The notes below the pieces were generated by a model, which saw only the letters and a list, made by a program, of their open reading frames with translations, was not told the origin of the DNA and ran no database searches. A DNA stretch of 64,000 bases, taken from Acidimicrobiales bacterium. GTDB lineage: Bacteria > Actinomycetota > Acidimicrobiia > Acidimicrobiales > SHLQ01. Positions 8,929 through 16,875 of this stretch are shown one piece after another (the stretch's first letter is position 1; each line of letters opens with the position of its first letter). Where the stretch lies: positions 26,900 to 90,899 of the forward strand of contig JAHDEJ010000020.1 in assembly GCA_020628865.1 (NCBI GenBank), read 5' to 3'. The position numbers were made by a program, and so were the translations under genes.

Positions 8929-9417
8929 ATGGCATCCTTCGAAATCGCTGACGTCGACTCGTTCACCACCGGGACCGTTGGCCCCAAGGGGCAACGAACC
9001 TTCTATCTGCAGGCCAAGGCGGGCTCGTCCATCGTGACGCTGAAGCTCGAGAAGCAGCAGGTGATGGCGATGGCCGAGTACCTGGCCGAGCTCCTGTCGG
9101 ACGCTCCGGAGATCGGCGCTCGGGACTGGACCACTGCGCCCGAACTGATCGAACCCGTCGAGCCGCTCTGGGTGGTCGGAGCCATGGGCGCCGCCTACGA
9201 CCCAGACACCGACGCGATCATCGTCATGGCCGAGGAGGTCTCCGAGGAAGAGGAGAACGACAACGTGTCGGTCGCGACCTTCCGTCTTGCCCGGGCCCAA
9301 ACCGTCGCGTTCGTGGAACGAGCACGTGAAGTGGTCGAGGCCGGCCGCCCACCCTGCACGTTCTGCGCCCGCCCCCTCAACCACGGCGAAGATGGCTTCT
9401 GCCCCTGTTGGAACTGA
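8929..9417 (+). CDS. DUF3090 family protein
   Basis: The 162-aa protein matches the actinobacterial DUF3090 family: start MASFEIADVDSFTTGTVG, then the segment GQRTFYLQAKAG, a helical middle and a C-terminal zinc-ribbon-like cluster (PCTFCARPL...GFCPC). It follows the phosphatase gene by 9 bp and precedes the SCO1664 gene by 3 bp, so the three are one translationally close operon. Biochemical role unknown. The conserved trio suggests one pathway, possibly tied to mycothiol or phospho-substrate metabolism, but that is inference. Confidence 0.92.
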   Translation: MASFEIADVDSFTTGTVGPKGQRTFYLQAKAGSSIVTLKLEKQQVMAMAEYLAELLSDAPEIGARDWTTAPELIEPVEPLWVVGAMGAAYDPDTDAIIVMAEEVSEEEENDNVSVATFRLARAQTVAFVERAREVVEAGRPPCTFCARPLNHGEDGFCPCWN

Positions 9418-9420
9418 TCG

Positions 9421-10164
9421 GTGACAGACGACAGCCCGTTCCGTTCACGTCCTCCCTTGGCGACAGCCGACGCACTCGCGCTGCTCGCGGAAGCCGAAAT
9501 CGAGCTGCTCGGCAGAATGCCGTACTCGTCGAACGGCACGTTTCTGGTCGACCTGACGACCGAGGACGGCGACGTTCCCGCACAGGCCATCTACAAGCCC
9601 GAACGCGGTGAACAGCCCCTGTGGGACTTTCCGCCGTCCCTCTACAAGCGGGAAGTCGCCGCCTTCCTCCTGTCCGAGCAGCTGGGTTGGGGGCATGTGC
9701 CGCCGACGATCGTGGCCGATGGCCCGCTCGGCGTCGGCTCGCTGCAGCTGTTCGTGCCTGCGGTGTTCGAAGAGCACTACTTCACGATGCTCGAAGACGA
9801 CGCCAAGCATCCTGCGTTCCGCCAGATCTGTGCCTTCGACATCGTCGCCAACAACACGGACCGCAAATCCGGCCATGTCCTTCTGGGCGAGGACGGCGCG
9901 CTGCACGCCATCGACAACGGACTCAGCTTCCACGCCGAATTCAAGCTCCGCACGGTCATCTGGGACTTCGCCAACGAGCAGATCCCGACCGAAGTCAAGG
10001 AAGGTCTCGAAGCCCTGCTCGACGACGGCTTGAACGACGACCTCGCCGCGCTCCTCGACACATTCGAACGCGACGCCGTGCTCACAAGAGCCCGGGTCCT
10101 CGCCGTCGAAGGCGCGTTCCCCGACGACCCCACCGGCCGTCGCTGGCCCTGGCCGATGGTCTAG
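9421..10164 (+). CDS. SCO1664 family kinase-like protein
   Basis: This third gene of the trio starts with GTG (247 aa). It has a PI3/4-kinase or HipA-like fold: an ATP-lysine region in QAIYKPERGEQPLWDFP, then LYKREVAAFLLSEQLGW, a catalytic loop DIVANNTDRKSGH, and a metal-binding HAIDNGLSF. The family is known only by genomic association with DUF3090 and the MSMEG_4193 phosphatase, and its substrate is not established. The stop codon abuts a 52-bp interspersed repeat (10165-10216). Confidence 0.9.
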   Translation: MTDDSPFRSRPPLATADALALLAEAEIELLGRMPYSSNGTFLVDLTTEDGDVPAQAIYKPERGEQPLWDFPPSLYKREVAAFLLSEQLGWGHVPPTIVADGPLGVGSLQLFVPAVFEEHYFTMLEDDAKHPAFRQICAFDIVANNTDRKSGHVLLGEDGALHAIDNGLSFHAEFKLRTVIWDFANEQIPTEVKEGLEALLDDGLNDDLAALLDTFERDAVLTRARVLAVEGAFPDDPTGRRWPWPMV

Positions 10165-10216
10165 AGCCGTTCGTCGCCTAGCGGCTCCTCACTACTCAAG
10201 TTCGGCTTCGCCGAAC
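10162..10216 (+). repeat. Gene-end interspersed repeat, copy 1
   Basis: The segment begins at the stop codon of the SCO1664 gene and ends in the hairpin gttcggc-ttc-gccgaac (10200-10216). Its reverse complement recurs at 31192-31246 with two mismatches over a 52-bp core, there starting at the ftsX stop codon. Both copies have the same orientation relative to the gene they follow. Confidence 0.85.
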
Positions 10217-10245
10217 TTGGCCTTCCACTGGCTACGTCAGATTCC

Positions 10246-10308
10246 GGGTCTGACCCCTACATGCGATTAGGGGTCAGACCCCTGATTGACGTTGGGGGTC
10301 TGACCCCC
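10246..10308. repeat. Three GGGGTC(T/A)GACCCC palindromes
   Basis: Three near-palindromic units lie at 10246-10257, 10270-10282 and 10294-10308. The central base alternates orientation (TCTGA, TCAGA, TCTGA). Spacers are 11-12 bp. This motif type is seen as REP-like clusters in many bacteria; a link to RAYT transposases is inference, and no such gene is in the window. Confidence 0.85.
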
Positions 10309-10327
10309 TTTGGTGGGGCGAAAACGA

Positions 10328-10362
10328 CGAAGGGCCCCGCTGCTTGGCAGCGGGGCCCTTCG
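10328..10362 (-). terminator. Intrinsic terminator of etfBA
   Basis: A perfect 16-bp GC-rich stem (cgaagggccccgctgc and its complement) with a 3-nt loop ends 9 bp before the etfA stop. On the minus strand it is followed by tcgttttcg, a modest U-rich run. This is the strongest terminator-like hairpin in the first 12 kb. Confidence 0.8.
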
Positions 10363-10371
10363 AGCGGCTTG

Positions 10372-11343
10372 TCAGCGGGCCTTGAGGGCCTCGAGAAGCT
10401 TCGGGACGACCTTGTGGACGTCGCCGACAATGCCGAGGTCGGCGACACCGAAGATCGGGGCCTCCTCGTCCTTGTTGATCGCAATGATGGTCTTGGAACC
10501 CTTCATGCCGACCAGGTGCTGCGTGGCACCGGAGATGCCGAGTGCGAGGTAGACGTCGGGCTTCACGACCTTGCCGGTCTGACCCACCTGGTAGCTGTAG
10601 GGGACCCAGCCCGCATCGACGATCGCACGGGACGCACCAGCGGCACCACCAAGCACCGTGGCGAGATCCTCGACCATGGTGTACTTGTCGGCTTCGCCGA
10701 GACCACGACCGCCGGACACCACGGTGCCGGCCTCGTCGAGCTTCGGACCATCGGACTCTTCAACGAAGCGGTCCTGCACCCGGGCGGCGCCAGCAGCGCC
10801 GGAGTCCGGGACGGCCAGAGCAGCGACGGACGCAGCTGCGCCACCGGTCTCTTCGGCCACGAAGGACTTCGGGCGGATCAGCGCAATCTGCGCCTTGCCG
10901 CCGGTGAAGGTGGTCTTCACGTTGGTCGTGCCACCGAAGACAGGCTCGGTGCCGACGAGTGCGTCACCGCTGACCTCGAGGTCGACCACGTTCGTGATCA
11001 CCGGAGCGTCGACGGCAACCGACAGACGAGCGGCAACATCGCGGCCGTCGTAGGTCGTGCCGGCGAGCACGGCGGCGGGGCCGGAGCCGGCCTCGATCGC
11101 ACCGGCGATCGCTGCGGCCACGTGCACGCCCTGGAGGCCACCGGCGAGGTCGCCCGTTGCGTGAACGGTGCTGGCGCCGTTGGCGCCGGCCGATGCGGCG
11201 ATGGCGTCGGTTCCCTCGCCACCCACGACGACGTGCACGTCGTCAGCGAGCTCGCGGGCCTTGGCCAGGATTTCGGTGGTCATCGAGGACAGACCGCCGT
11301 CTTCGGCAACCTCTCCGTAGACCCAGATCGTTCCCATTCCCAT
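10372..11343 (-). CDS. etfA: Electron transfer flavoprotein, alpha subunit
   Basis: The subunit carries FAD and, with EtfB, passes electrons from acyl-CoA and other flavin dehydrogenases to ETF:quinone oxidoreductase. The 323-aa protein has the N-terminal alpha/beta domain (GTIWVYGEV...[19 protein letters not shown]). Its C-terminal FAD domain shows the family signature [19 protein letters not shown], then [25 protein letters not shown]. It starts 2 nt after the etfB stop (ATG at 11343; ATG at 11337 is an alternative), so the two subunits are translationally coupled. A strong hairpin follows. Confidence 0.96.
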   Translation of the reverse strand: MGMGTIWVYGEVAEDGGLSSMTTEILAKARELADDVHVVVGGEGTDAIAASAGANGASTVHATGDLAGGLQGVHVAAAIAGAIEAGSGPAAVLAGTTYDGRDVAARLSVAVDAPVITNVVDLEVSGDALVGTEPVFGGTTNVKTTFTGGKAQIALIRPKSFVAEETGGAAASVAALAVPDSGAAGAARVQDRFVEESDGPKLDEAGTVVSGGRGLGEADKYTMVEDLATVLGGAAGASRAIVDAGWVPYSYQVGQTGKVVKPDVYLALGISGATQHLVGMKGSKTIIAINKDEEAPIFGVADLGIVGDVHKVVPKLLEALKAR

Positions 11344-11345
11344 GA

Positions 11346-12125
11346 TCAGATCACCTTCAGTTCTTCGAGGAACGCAACGATGCGCTCGTGGGCGTCGCCC
11401 TCATCAACAATCTTCTCGCCAGCGGCACGCTCTTCGGCGGCCTCGATCTCGACGATCTCCTGGCCACCGCCGGCCCACCCGACGGAACCGGCGTCGATAC
11501 CGAGATCGGCGCAGGTCTTCTCCTCAACGGGCTTGGACTTCGCAGCCATGATGCCCTTGAAGGACGGGTAGCGGGGCTCGACAACACCTGCGGTCACGGA
11601 GACCATGCAGGGCATCGGGCAGGTGACCGAGTCGTAGCCGGCCTCGGTCTGGCGCTGGACGCTGACCGAGCCATCGCCGACCTCGATCGACTTTGCGAAC
11701 GTGACGGACGGGAGGCCCATCACGGCGGCGATCTGCTCGGGAACCGTGCCGGTGTAGCCGTCGGAGGATTCCGTGGCGGCGAGCACGAGGTCCGGCGACT
11801 TGCTGGCGATCGCGGCGGCGAGCACCTTGGCGGTACCGAGGGCATCGGTGCCGGCGAGCGCATCGTCGGAGACGAGCACGGCGTCGTCGGCGCCCATGGC
11901 GAGGGCGGTGCGAAGACCGGACACCTCGTTGTTGGGGGCCATCGACACGAGCGAGACAGTGCCGCCACCGGCGGCCTCAGCCAGCTGGAGGGCCATCTCG
12001 ACGCCGTAGCTATCGGATTCGTCGAGGATGAGCTTTCCGTCTCGGACGAGGGTCTTTGTTGCTGGATCCATCGAGCCGGTCTCTGCCGGATCAGGGATCT
12101 GTTTCACACACACGACTACGTTCAT
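11346..12125 (-). CDS. etfB: Electron transfer flavoprotein, beta subunit
   Basis: EtfB binds AMP and docks the dehydrogenase partners. The 259-aa protein begins MNVVVCVKQIPDP, the classic EtfB start, and contains the family motif D-S-Y-G-V-E-M-A-L-Q-L and A-A-I-A near the nucleotide site. The C-terminal region ends in the leucine-rich recognition segment. The open frame extends upstream, but ATG at 12125 fits the family and has a purine-rich aaagggg about 9 nt upstream. A TACGCT hexamer on the minus strand (12197 to 12192) may be the -10, giving a leader of about 60 nt. It is divergent from the lipid kinase gene. Confidence 0.95.
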   Translation of the reverse strand: MNVVVCVKQIPDPAETGSMDPATKTLVRDGKLILDESDSYGVEMALQLAEAAGGGTVSLVSMAPNNEVSGLRTALAMGADDAVLVSDDALAGTDALGTAKVLAAAIASKSPDLVLAATESSDGYTGTVPEQIAAVMGLPSVTFAKSIEVGDGSVSVQRQTEAGYDSVTCPMPCMVSVTAGVVEPRYPSFKGIMAAKSKPVEEKTCADLGIDAGSVGWAGGGQEIVEIEAAEERAAGEKIVDEGDAHERIVAFLEELKVI

Positions 12126-12240
12126 TGCGTCGGGTGCCCCTTTCTTCGTTGGGTGTCCTGCGGAAGCGCAGGAAACTTCGCACAATGCTTCAGCGTACTG
12201 GGCGGTAACCTCGGCACACTCGCCCCAATCAAAGGAAAAA

Positions 12241-13191
12241 ATGCGGATCCTTCTGATTGCTAACGCTTCAGCATCATCGGTCACCGCACGCACTCGTGTG
12301 GTGATTCAGAAGGCCCTTTCCGCCGACCACGACGTCGAGCTCGCCGAAACGGCCCGTCGTGGTCATGCAACGCGGATTGCGAAGGGCGCGGCGGCCGCCG
12401 GGGTGGATGTCGTTGCGGTGCTCGGCGGTGACGGAACGCTCAACGAAGCTGCCAACGGCGTTGCCGGCAGCGCAACGGCGCTCGCTCCCCTGCCCGGAGG
12501 ATCCACGAACGTTTTTGCACGCACCCTGGGCCTGCCGGACGATCCGGTGCACGCCACGGCCGTCACGCTGGAAGCGCTCGATGCCGGTTCGGTGCGTTCG
12601 GTCGGACTGGGCTCGGCGAACGGCCGGTACTTCCTTTTCCACACGGGCGTCGGCTACGACGCAGCGGTCGTCGAGCAGGTGGAGAAACGCGGCCAGCTCA
12701 AGCGATGGGCCGGCCACCCGTTGTTTGCGTTTGCGGCGATCGACACGTGGCTGCGCCACTACGACCGTTCGACACCGCATTTCGAGGTCGAGTTCGCCGA
12801 CGGCTCCGTCCTCGACGACGGCTACTTCGGCATCTGCCTGAACACCGATCCGTACACGTATCTTGCCGACCGCCCATTTCGGGTGGCCCCGGCGGCGACC
12901 CTCGATCGGCCGTTGAGCTTTCTCACGCTGCGATCGATGAGCGCCACCCGCCTCGCAACGTTGGCGGCTCGCACACTTCGATCAGACGCCGGCGTCCAGA
13001 CCGGACGAGGCGTCGACGTTCGCTCCGACCTCATGAAGGTCATCGTGCGAAGTGAACGACCGTTCCCGTACCAACTCGATGGCGATCACCTCGGCGATGT
13101 CACCGAGATCGAGTTCCTTTGGGAGCCCGACGTCCTGCAGTTGGTGGTGCCCGACGGACGCGACGTCCCGCGCCCCGGACCGATCCTCTGA
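12241..13191 (+). CDS. Diacylglycerol kinase-family lipid kinase
   Basis: This 316-aa cytoplasmic enzyme of the DagK/YegS/LCB5 superfamily phosphorylates a lipid such as diacylglycerol. The nucleotide-binding signature VVAVLGGDGTLNEAANG lies near residues 60-75, followed by the PGGSTNVFARTLGLP motif typical of actinobacterial members and a C-terminal beta-rich domain ending VDGDHLGDVTEIEF-like. Start ATG at 12241 follows AAAGGA by a few bases; longer upstream frames have no support. It ends one base before the convergent GDPD stop, so both may serve phospholipid turnover, though no shared promoter exists. Confidence 0.92.
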   Translation: MRILLIANASASSVTARTRVVIQKALSADHDVELAETARRGHATRIAKGAAAAGVDVVAVLGGDGTLNEAANGVAGSATALAPLPGGSTNVFARTLGLPDDPVHATAVTLEALDAGSVRSVGLGSANGRYFLFHTGVGYDAAVVEQVEKRGQLKRWAGHPLFAFAAIDTWLRHYDRSTPHFEVEFADGSVLDDGYFGICLNTDPYTYLADRPFRVAPAATLDRPLSFLTLRSMSATRLATLAARTLRSDAGVQTGRGVDVRSDLMKVIVRSERPFPYQLDGDHLGDVTEIEFLWEPDVLQLVVPDGRDVPRPGPIL

Positions 13192-13192
13192 A

Positions 13193-13870
13193 TCAGCCGA
13201 TCAGGTTGCGCAACACGTCGGGCGTGTTCGTGATGATGCCGTCGACGCCCAGGTCGATCATCTCGGCCATACGGTCCGGGTCATCCACGGTCCACGGGTA
13301 GACGAGCAGCTCCGCCTCGTGGGCGGCAGACACGAAGCGAGGCGTCACCAGCGGATCGTGCGGGTTGATCGATGCATGCGCGTGTGCGCTCGCTCGGCCC
13401 ACCGAAACCTCCACACCCACGCGGTCCATCGTGATGAATCCGGTGGCGAGGCGGTCGTCGAGATCGTGAACCCGGTTGACGGCACCCATGTCGAACGAGG
13501 TGAACAGCAGGCGATCTCGAGGAACGATGCGCAGCGCCTCAGCCAACGTCGGTTCCACGATTGCGTGCTCGTCGTCGTAGTCCGGCTCATTGGGATCGTT
13601 CTTGATCTCGATGTTGATGCCCATCTCGCCGCAGGCCTCCAATGCGGCCGCCAGGTTCGGGATGTGCGCCGGAAGGTCTGTGGCGGCCATGTCGATGAGG
13701 TTCGTTCCGTCGATGGCCGGGTCGTGATGGACGATGAGCGCCCCGTCTGCCGTGCGACGGACATCGAGTTCGACCCAGTCGGCCCCCATCGCCGCCGCAC
13801 CCTCGAAGGCTTCGACGGTGTTTTCCCGGTACTGAGCGGAGGCGCCACGGTGCGCAATCACGAGAGTCAT
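13193..13870 (-). CDS. Glycerophosphodiester phosphodiesterase
   Basis: The enzyme hydrolyses glycerophosphodiesters to glycerol-3-phosphate and an alcohol. The 225-aa TIM-barrel protein shows the full GDPD signature: VIAHRGAS at the N-terminus, ENTVEAF, VELDVRRTADGALIVHHD and NIEIK. The catalytic His pair (HRG and HHD) and the metal-binding Glu-x-Asp are therefore present. YPWTVDDPDRM and GVDGIITNTPD are normal C-terminal features. No signal peptide is visible, so it is cytoplasmic. ATG at 13870 is preceded by TACCGT at a 6-nt spacing (leaderless), which rules against the longer upstream frame. Confidence 0.94.
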   Translation of the reverse strand: MTLVIAHRGASAQYRENTVEAFEGAAAMGADWVELDVRRTADGALIVHHDPAIDGTNLIDMAATDLPAHIPNLAAALEACGEMGINIEIKNDPNEPDYDDEHAIVEPTLAEALRIVPRDRLLFTSFDMGAVNRVHDLDDRLATGFITMDRVGVEVSVGRASAHAHASINPHDPLVTPRFVSAAHEAELLVYPWTVDDPDRMAEMIDLGVDGIITNTPDVLRNLIG

Positions 13871-13876
13871 GCCGCA

Positions 13877-13882
13877 ACGGTA
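13877..13882 (-). promoter_or_regulatory. Leaderless -10 (TACCGT) of the GDPD gene
   Basis: TACCGT lies 6 nt upstream of the ATG, leaving no room for a Shine-Dalgarno. Confidence 0.6.
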
Positions 13883-14104
13883 GCCGTCATCGGTGCCGCA
13901 CACAGGAGACCGATGGCCCCTTCTCCTGGCCCCGGCGGCCCCCAAATTACATCGATGTCACTTGTTGTGGTGAAAGGTTCACTTTCTGCGAGAAAATGCT
14001 TGCCACGCTCCGTGCCCGGAACTACATTCTGCGTAGTCGCTTCGACTTCTCGGGCGTGCTGGGCGGCACGGGTACGAGTTACGAAGCAGATGCGTGGAGG
14101 AAAC

Positions 14105-14410
14105 GTGTCGGTTACAACCCAGACGAATGCTGCAGTGACGACCTCGATGGTCTCGCTCGAACCGAAGATCTGGCGCAACAGCGCCGCCTGCCGGGACACC
14201 GATCCCGATCTGTTCTTTCCGGTCGGCCAGACCGGGCCCGCGATCGATCACATCGCGTCGGCCAAGGCCGTCTGCTTCACCTGCGACGTGCGGGTCGAAT
14301 GCCTGGAGTACAGCCTGATGACCAATCAGGACGCAGGCATCTGGGGTGGCACCACCGAGGACGAGCGACGCAAGATCCGTCGCGAGCGCCGCAAGCAGCG
14401 CCGGGCCTGA
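14105..14410 (+). CDS. WhiB-family Fe-S transcriptional regulator
   Basis: Wbl proteins are actinobacterial 4Fe-4S regulators that act with the primary sigma factor. The 101-aa protein has the four invariant cysteines at residues 29, 57, 60 and 66 (C-x27-C-x2-C-x5-C), then the GIWGGTTEDERR turn and a basic tail KIRRERRKQRRA for DNA contact. GTG at 14105 was chosen because GGAGG ends 4 nt upstream; an ATG at 14090 and one at 14147 are possible. It most resembles the WhiB1/WhiB2-type short members, but the subtype cannot be fixed by eye. The 234-bp region upstream holds an imperfect gtgaa/ttcac inverted repeat near 13970. Confidence 0.95.
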   Translation: MSVTTQTNAAVTTSMVSLEPKIWRNSAACRDTDPDLFFPVGQTGPAIDHIASAKAVCFTCDVRVECLEYSLMTNQDAGIWGGTTEDERRKIRRERRKQRRA

Positions 14411-14413
14411 CCC

Positions 14414-15253
14414 TCAGTCGCCGACGGCCAGGTCGTAGACCCGGCGCTTCGGCACGCTGAACCGATCCATCACGGACGCCACGGCGTCGCGGGTCGACGC
14501 ACCTCGACGGAACTCCTGATCGAGGGCGTCCCGCAAGGTGGCGTCGTCGACCTCCGTCGGCGAAGCCCCGCTGACGATCACCACGAACTCGCCGAGCGGC
14601 TCTCGTTCGGCGAGTTTGTCGCGTGCGCCCCCGAGCGAACCGCGCCACACCTCTTCGTGCGTCTTCGTCAGTTCCCGAGCCAGAACCACGCCCCGCTCCT
14701 CCCCCAGGACCGTGAGAAGGTCGGCGACGGTGCGAGCCACCCGACGTGGGGACTCGAAGAACACGGTCGAGCGCTCCTCGGTGAGAAGTGCGTTGATTCG
14801 TTTCGCTCGGTCCGCCCCCTTCCGTGGCAGGAACCCCTCGAAGCAGAATCGGTCTGACGCAAGACCGCTCACCGAGATCGCCATCAACACGGCAGATGGC
14901 CCCGGAACCGCCGTGACCGTCTGACCGGCATCCACGACCGCCTGCACGATGCGATGCCCCGGATCGGAAATGCCGGGCATCCCCGCATCCGACACCAACA
15001 CGACGCGTTGCCCGTTCGCGATCCGATCGACCACGTTCGCTGCGGCCGCCATCTCCGTGTGCTCGTTGCACACGATGAAGGGCTCGTGACCGATGCCGAA
15101 GTGTTTCAACAGCGCCCCGGTCCGCCGCGTGTCCTCACAGGCGATTCGGTCTGCGGACGTCAACTCGTGCAGCGCCCTCGGTGCGAGATCGTCGAGGTTG
15201 CCGATCGACGTGGCGACGAGGACGAGCGCAGGCGTTGGCTCGGCGTCAGTCAT
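14414..15253 (-). CDS. rsmI: 16S rRNA 2'-O-methyltransferase RsmI
   Basis: RsmI methylates the 2'-hydroxyl of C1402 in 16S rRNA using S-adenosylmethionine. The 279-aa protein shows LVLVATSIGNLDDLAPRA (N-terminal tetrapyrrole-methylase-like domain), CEDTRRTGALLKHFGI, VVLVSDAGMPGISDPG and TAVPGPSA. These are the typical motif order of the family. FEGFLPRKGADR and FFESPRRVARTV follow. ATG at 15253 overlaps the end of the upstream DUF192 gene; ATG at 15262 would add three residues. It is convergent with whiB, with 3 bp between the stops. Confidence 0.95.
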   Translation of the reverse strand: MTDAEPTPALVLVATSIGNLDDLAPRALHELTSADRIACEDTRRTGALLKHFGIGHEPFIVCNEHTEMAAAANVVDRIANGQRVVLVSDAGMPGISDPGHRIVQAVVDAGQTVTAVPGPSAVLMAISVSGLASDRFCFEGFLPRKGADRAKRINALLTEERSTVFFESPRRVARTVADLLTVLGEERGVVLARELTKTHEEVWRGSLGGARDKLAEREPLGEFVVIVSGASPTEVDDATLRDALDQEFRRGASTRDAVASVMDRFSVPKRRVYDLAVGD

Positions 15254-15605
15254 CGACGCCATCGACCGGTTCGAGTTCGCCCTTGATCTCCAACTGATCC
15301 CCGACCTTCACATTCCAATGTGCGAAGCGCCCGGCTTCCACCTCGATCGCGCAGCGGGCCCGCCACACCGGTCGGGTCACCCGTCGGCCGGGCAACGTCA
15401 CGATTCGCACGACACGAAGCTCCTTGTCGCAGAAGGCCACATCGATCGGGAAACGCATCCCCACGGTATGGACGCTGCGCGTGCGTTCGAGCAGCAGCGC
15501 ACCATCGTAGGAATCGCGTCCGAGGAGGCCCCGGCTGCGCAGGCGCAACGAATCGGCACGGTCAAGGGTGGCGAGCACCGTTCCCTCGTGGACCAACCAA
15601 GCCAT
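15246..15605 (-). CDS. DUF192 family protein
   Basis: The 119-aa protein matches DUF192: RSRGLLGRDSYDGALLL, HTVGMRFPIDVAFCDKELRVV and a C-terminal VGDQLEI strand. Many members are secreted, but this one lacks a signal peptide. Its role is unknown; the fold is a small beta barrel. The 3' end overlaps the rsmI start by 8 bp, so translation is probably coupled. TAGGAT sits 6 nt upstream of the ATG, so the mRNA should be leaderless. Confidence 0.9.
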   Translation of the reverse strand: MAWLVHEGTVLATLDRADSLRLRSRGLLGRDSYDGALLLERTRSVHTVGMRFPIDVAFCDKELRVVRIVTLPGRRVTRPVWRARCAIEVEAGRFAHWNVKVGDQLEIKGELEPVDGVDD

Positions 15606-15611
15606 GCATGA

Positions 15612-15617
15612 ATCCTA
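15612..15617 (-). promoter_or_regulatory. Leaderless -10 (TAGGAT) of the DUF192-rsmI unit
   Basis: The hexamer TAGGAT on the minus strand is 6 nt from the ATG. There is no Shine-Dalgarno. Confidence 0.6.
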
Positions 15618-15653
15618 GATTGCGGACGACGGCGCCGAGACGACGTCTGCCGG

Positions 15654-16727
15654 TCAGACGTTGAAGCGGAACTCCATGACATCGCCGTCCTGGACGATGT
15701 AGTCCTTGCCTTCGCTTCGGACAAGACCCTTGTCGCGGGCGGCAGACCACGAACCCGCTTCGACGAGCTCCTGCCAACCGATGGTCTCCGCCCGGATGAA
15801 GCCGCGTTCGAAGTCCGTGTGGATCACGCCGGCGGCCTGCGGTGCGGTCGAACCGGACCGGAAGGTCCAGGCCCGGCTCTCCTTCTCGCCGGTTGTGAGA
15901 TAGGTGCGCAAACCCATGATCTCGTACGCCGCTCGGAGGAAGCGGGGCATGGCGCCTTCGCCCAGCCCGAGTCCTTCGAGCATCTCGGCCCGCTCGTCGT
16001 CCTCGAGCATCGCCGCTTCGGCCTCGAGCTGGACACAGGTGGCGATGACTTCGGCTCCACCCAGCGCCTCGCTGACCGGCGCCGCGATCGCCTCGCCGTC
16101 GTCGAGCTGGTCGTCTCCGATGTTGACGACCGCAAGAACCGGCTTGTTGGTGAGGAAGAAGTAGGGCTTGAGTTCCTCGCGCTCGGCTTCCGAGAGCTCG
16201 CTCTTGAAGATCGGGGTGCCTTCGCCGAGGATGTCGACGACCTTGCGGAGCATCGCCTCGTCGTCGGCCTTGGAGCGATCGGTTCGAGCGATTCGAGCCA
16301 CCTTGTCGAGCTGCTTCTCGGCCGTGTCGAGATCGGCCAGCGAGAGCTCGGTTTCGACGATCGCCAGGTGTTCGAGCGGATCGGTGGGGCCGGGTACATC
16401 TCCATCGGAGAACGCGCGGAGCACGAACACGATGGCGTCGACTTCACGGATTCCGGCGAGAAACTTGTTGCCGAGGCCTTCTCCCTGGCTTGCGCCCTCG
16501 ACCAGACCGCCGATGTCATTGAATTGCACGCTCGCGTGAATGATCTTCTTCGAGCTGGACATTTCGGCCAACGCATCGAGGCGGGCGTCGAACACCTTGG
16601 CCACGCCAACGTTGGGATCGGTCGTCGCAAAGGCATACGGAGCAGCGAGCGCTCCACCACCGGCGAGGGCATTGAACAAAGACGATTTACCAGCGTTGGG
16701 CAACCCAACGAATCCGAAGCGTTCCAT
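15654..16727 (-). CDS. ychF: Obg-like ATPase YchF
   Basis: YchF/OLA1 is a ribosome-associated P-loop ATPase involved in stress and translation control. The 357-aa protein begins MERFGFVGLPNAGKSSLFNAL (G1). It has the switch region PNVGVAKV, DIGGLVEGAS-Q-GEGLGNKFL (G3), a degenerate G4 of the N-x-x-E type that gives ATP preference, and a C-terminal TGS-like domain ending VMEFRFNV. ATG at 16727 fits the family N-terminus and has TAGCGT 8 nt upstream; the longer open frame does not. Confidence 0.96.
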   Translation of the reverse strand: MERFGFVGLPNAGKSSLFNALAGGGALAAPYAFATTDPNVGVAKVFDARLDALAEMSSSKKIIHASVQFNDIGGLVEGASQGEGLGNKFLAGIREVDAIVFVLRAFSDGDVPGPTDPLEHLAIVETELSLADLDTAEKQLDKVARIARTDRSKADDEAMLRKVVDILGEGTPIFKSELSEAEREELKPYFFLTNKPVLAVVNIGDDQLDDGEAIAAPVSEALGGAEVIATCVQLEAEAAMLEDDERAEMLEGLGLGEGAMPRFLRAAYEIMGLRTYLTTGEKESRAWTFRSGSTAPQAAGVIHTDFERGFIRAETIGWQELVEAGSWSAARDKGLVRSEGKDYIVQDGDVMEFRFNV

Positions 16728-16735
16728 TGCCCTCG

Positions 16736-16741
16736 ACGCTA
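16736..16741 (-). promoter_or_regulatory. Leaderless -10 (TAGCGT) of ychF
   Basis: TAGCGT is 8 nt upstream of the ychF ATG on the minus strand. Confidence 0.6.
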
Positions 16742-16764
16742 CCGCCCCGCCGCCGCTGCGCCCC

Positions 16765-16857
16765 AAGGGGCCTGGCACCTTTCACCCCAAAAGGTGCCAG
16801 GCCTCTTTGGCACCCGAAGGTGCCAGGCACCGTGGCGGCCCGAAGGTGCCAGGCACC
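16765..16857. repeat. GGTGCCAGGCACC palindrome cluster with long stem
   Basis: A near-perfect 18-bp stem (16765-16782 with 16790-16807, one G-U) encloses a 7-nt loop. Two direct 19-bp copies containing the palindrome GGTGCCAGGCACC follow at 16813-16831 and 16839-16857. The cluster lies between the divergent leaderless promoters of ychF and the PHP gene. It is REP-like; no associated transposase is seen. Confidence 0.85.
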
Positions 16858-16863
16858 ATTTGG

Positions 16864-16869
16864 TAGGTT
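16864..16869 (+). promoter_or_regulatory. Leaderless -10 (TAGGTT) of the PHP gene
   Basis: TAGGTT lies 6 nt upstream of the ATG at 16876, immediately after the palindromic repeat cluster. Confidence 0.6.
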
Positions 16870-16875
16870 CGGCGC

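Noticed and set aside
13871-14104. Extra gene between the GDPD gene and whiB
   Set aside because: Open frames here are extensions of neighbours or antisense, without start signals or recognisable protein sequence.
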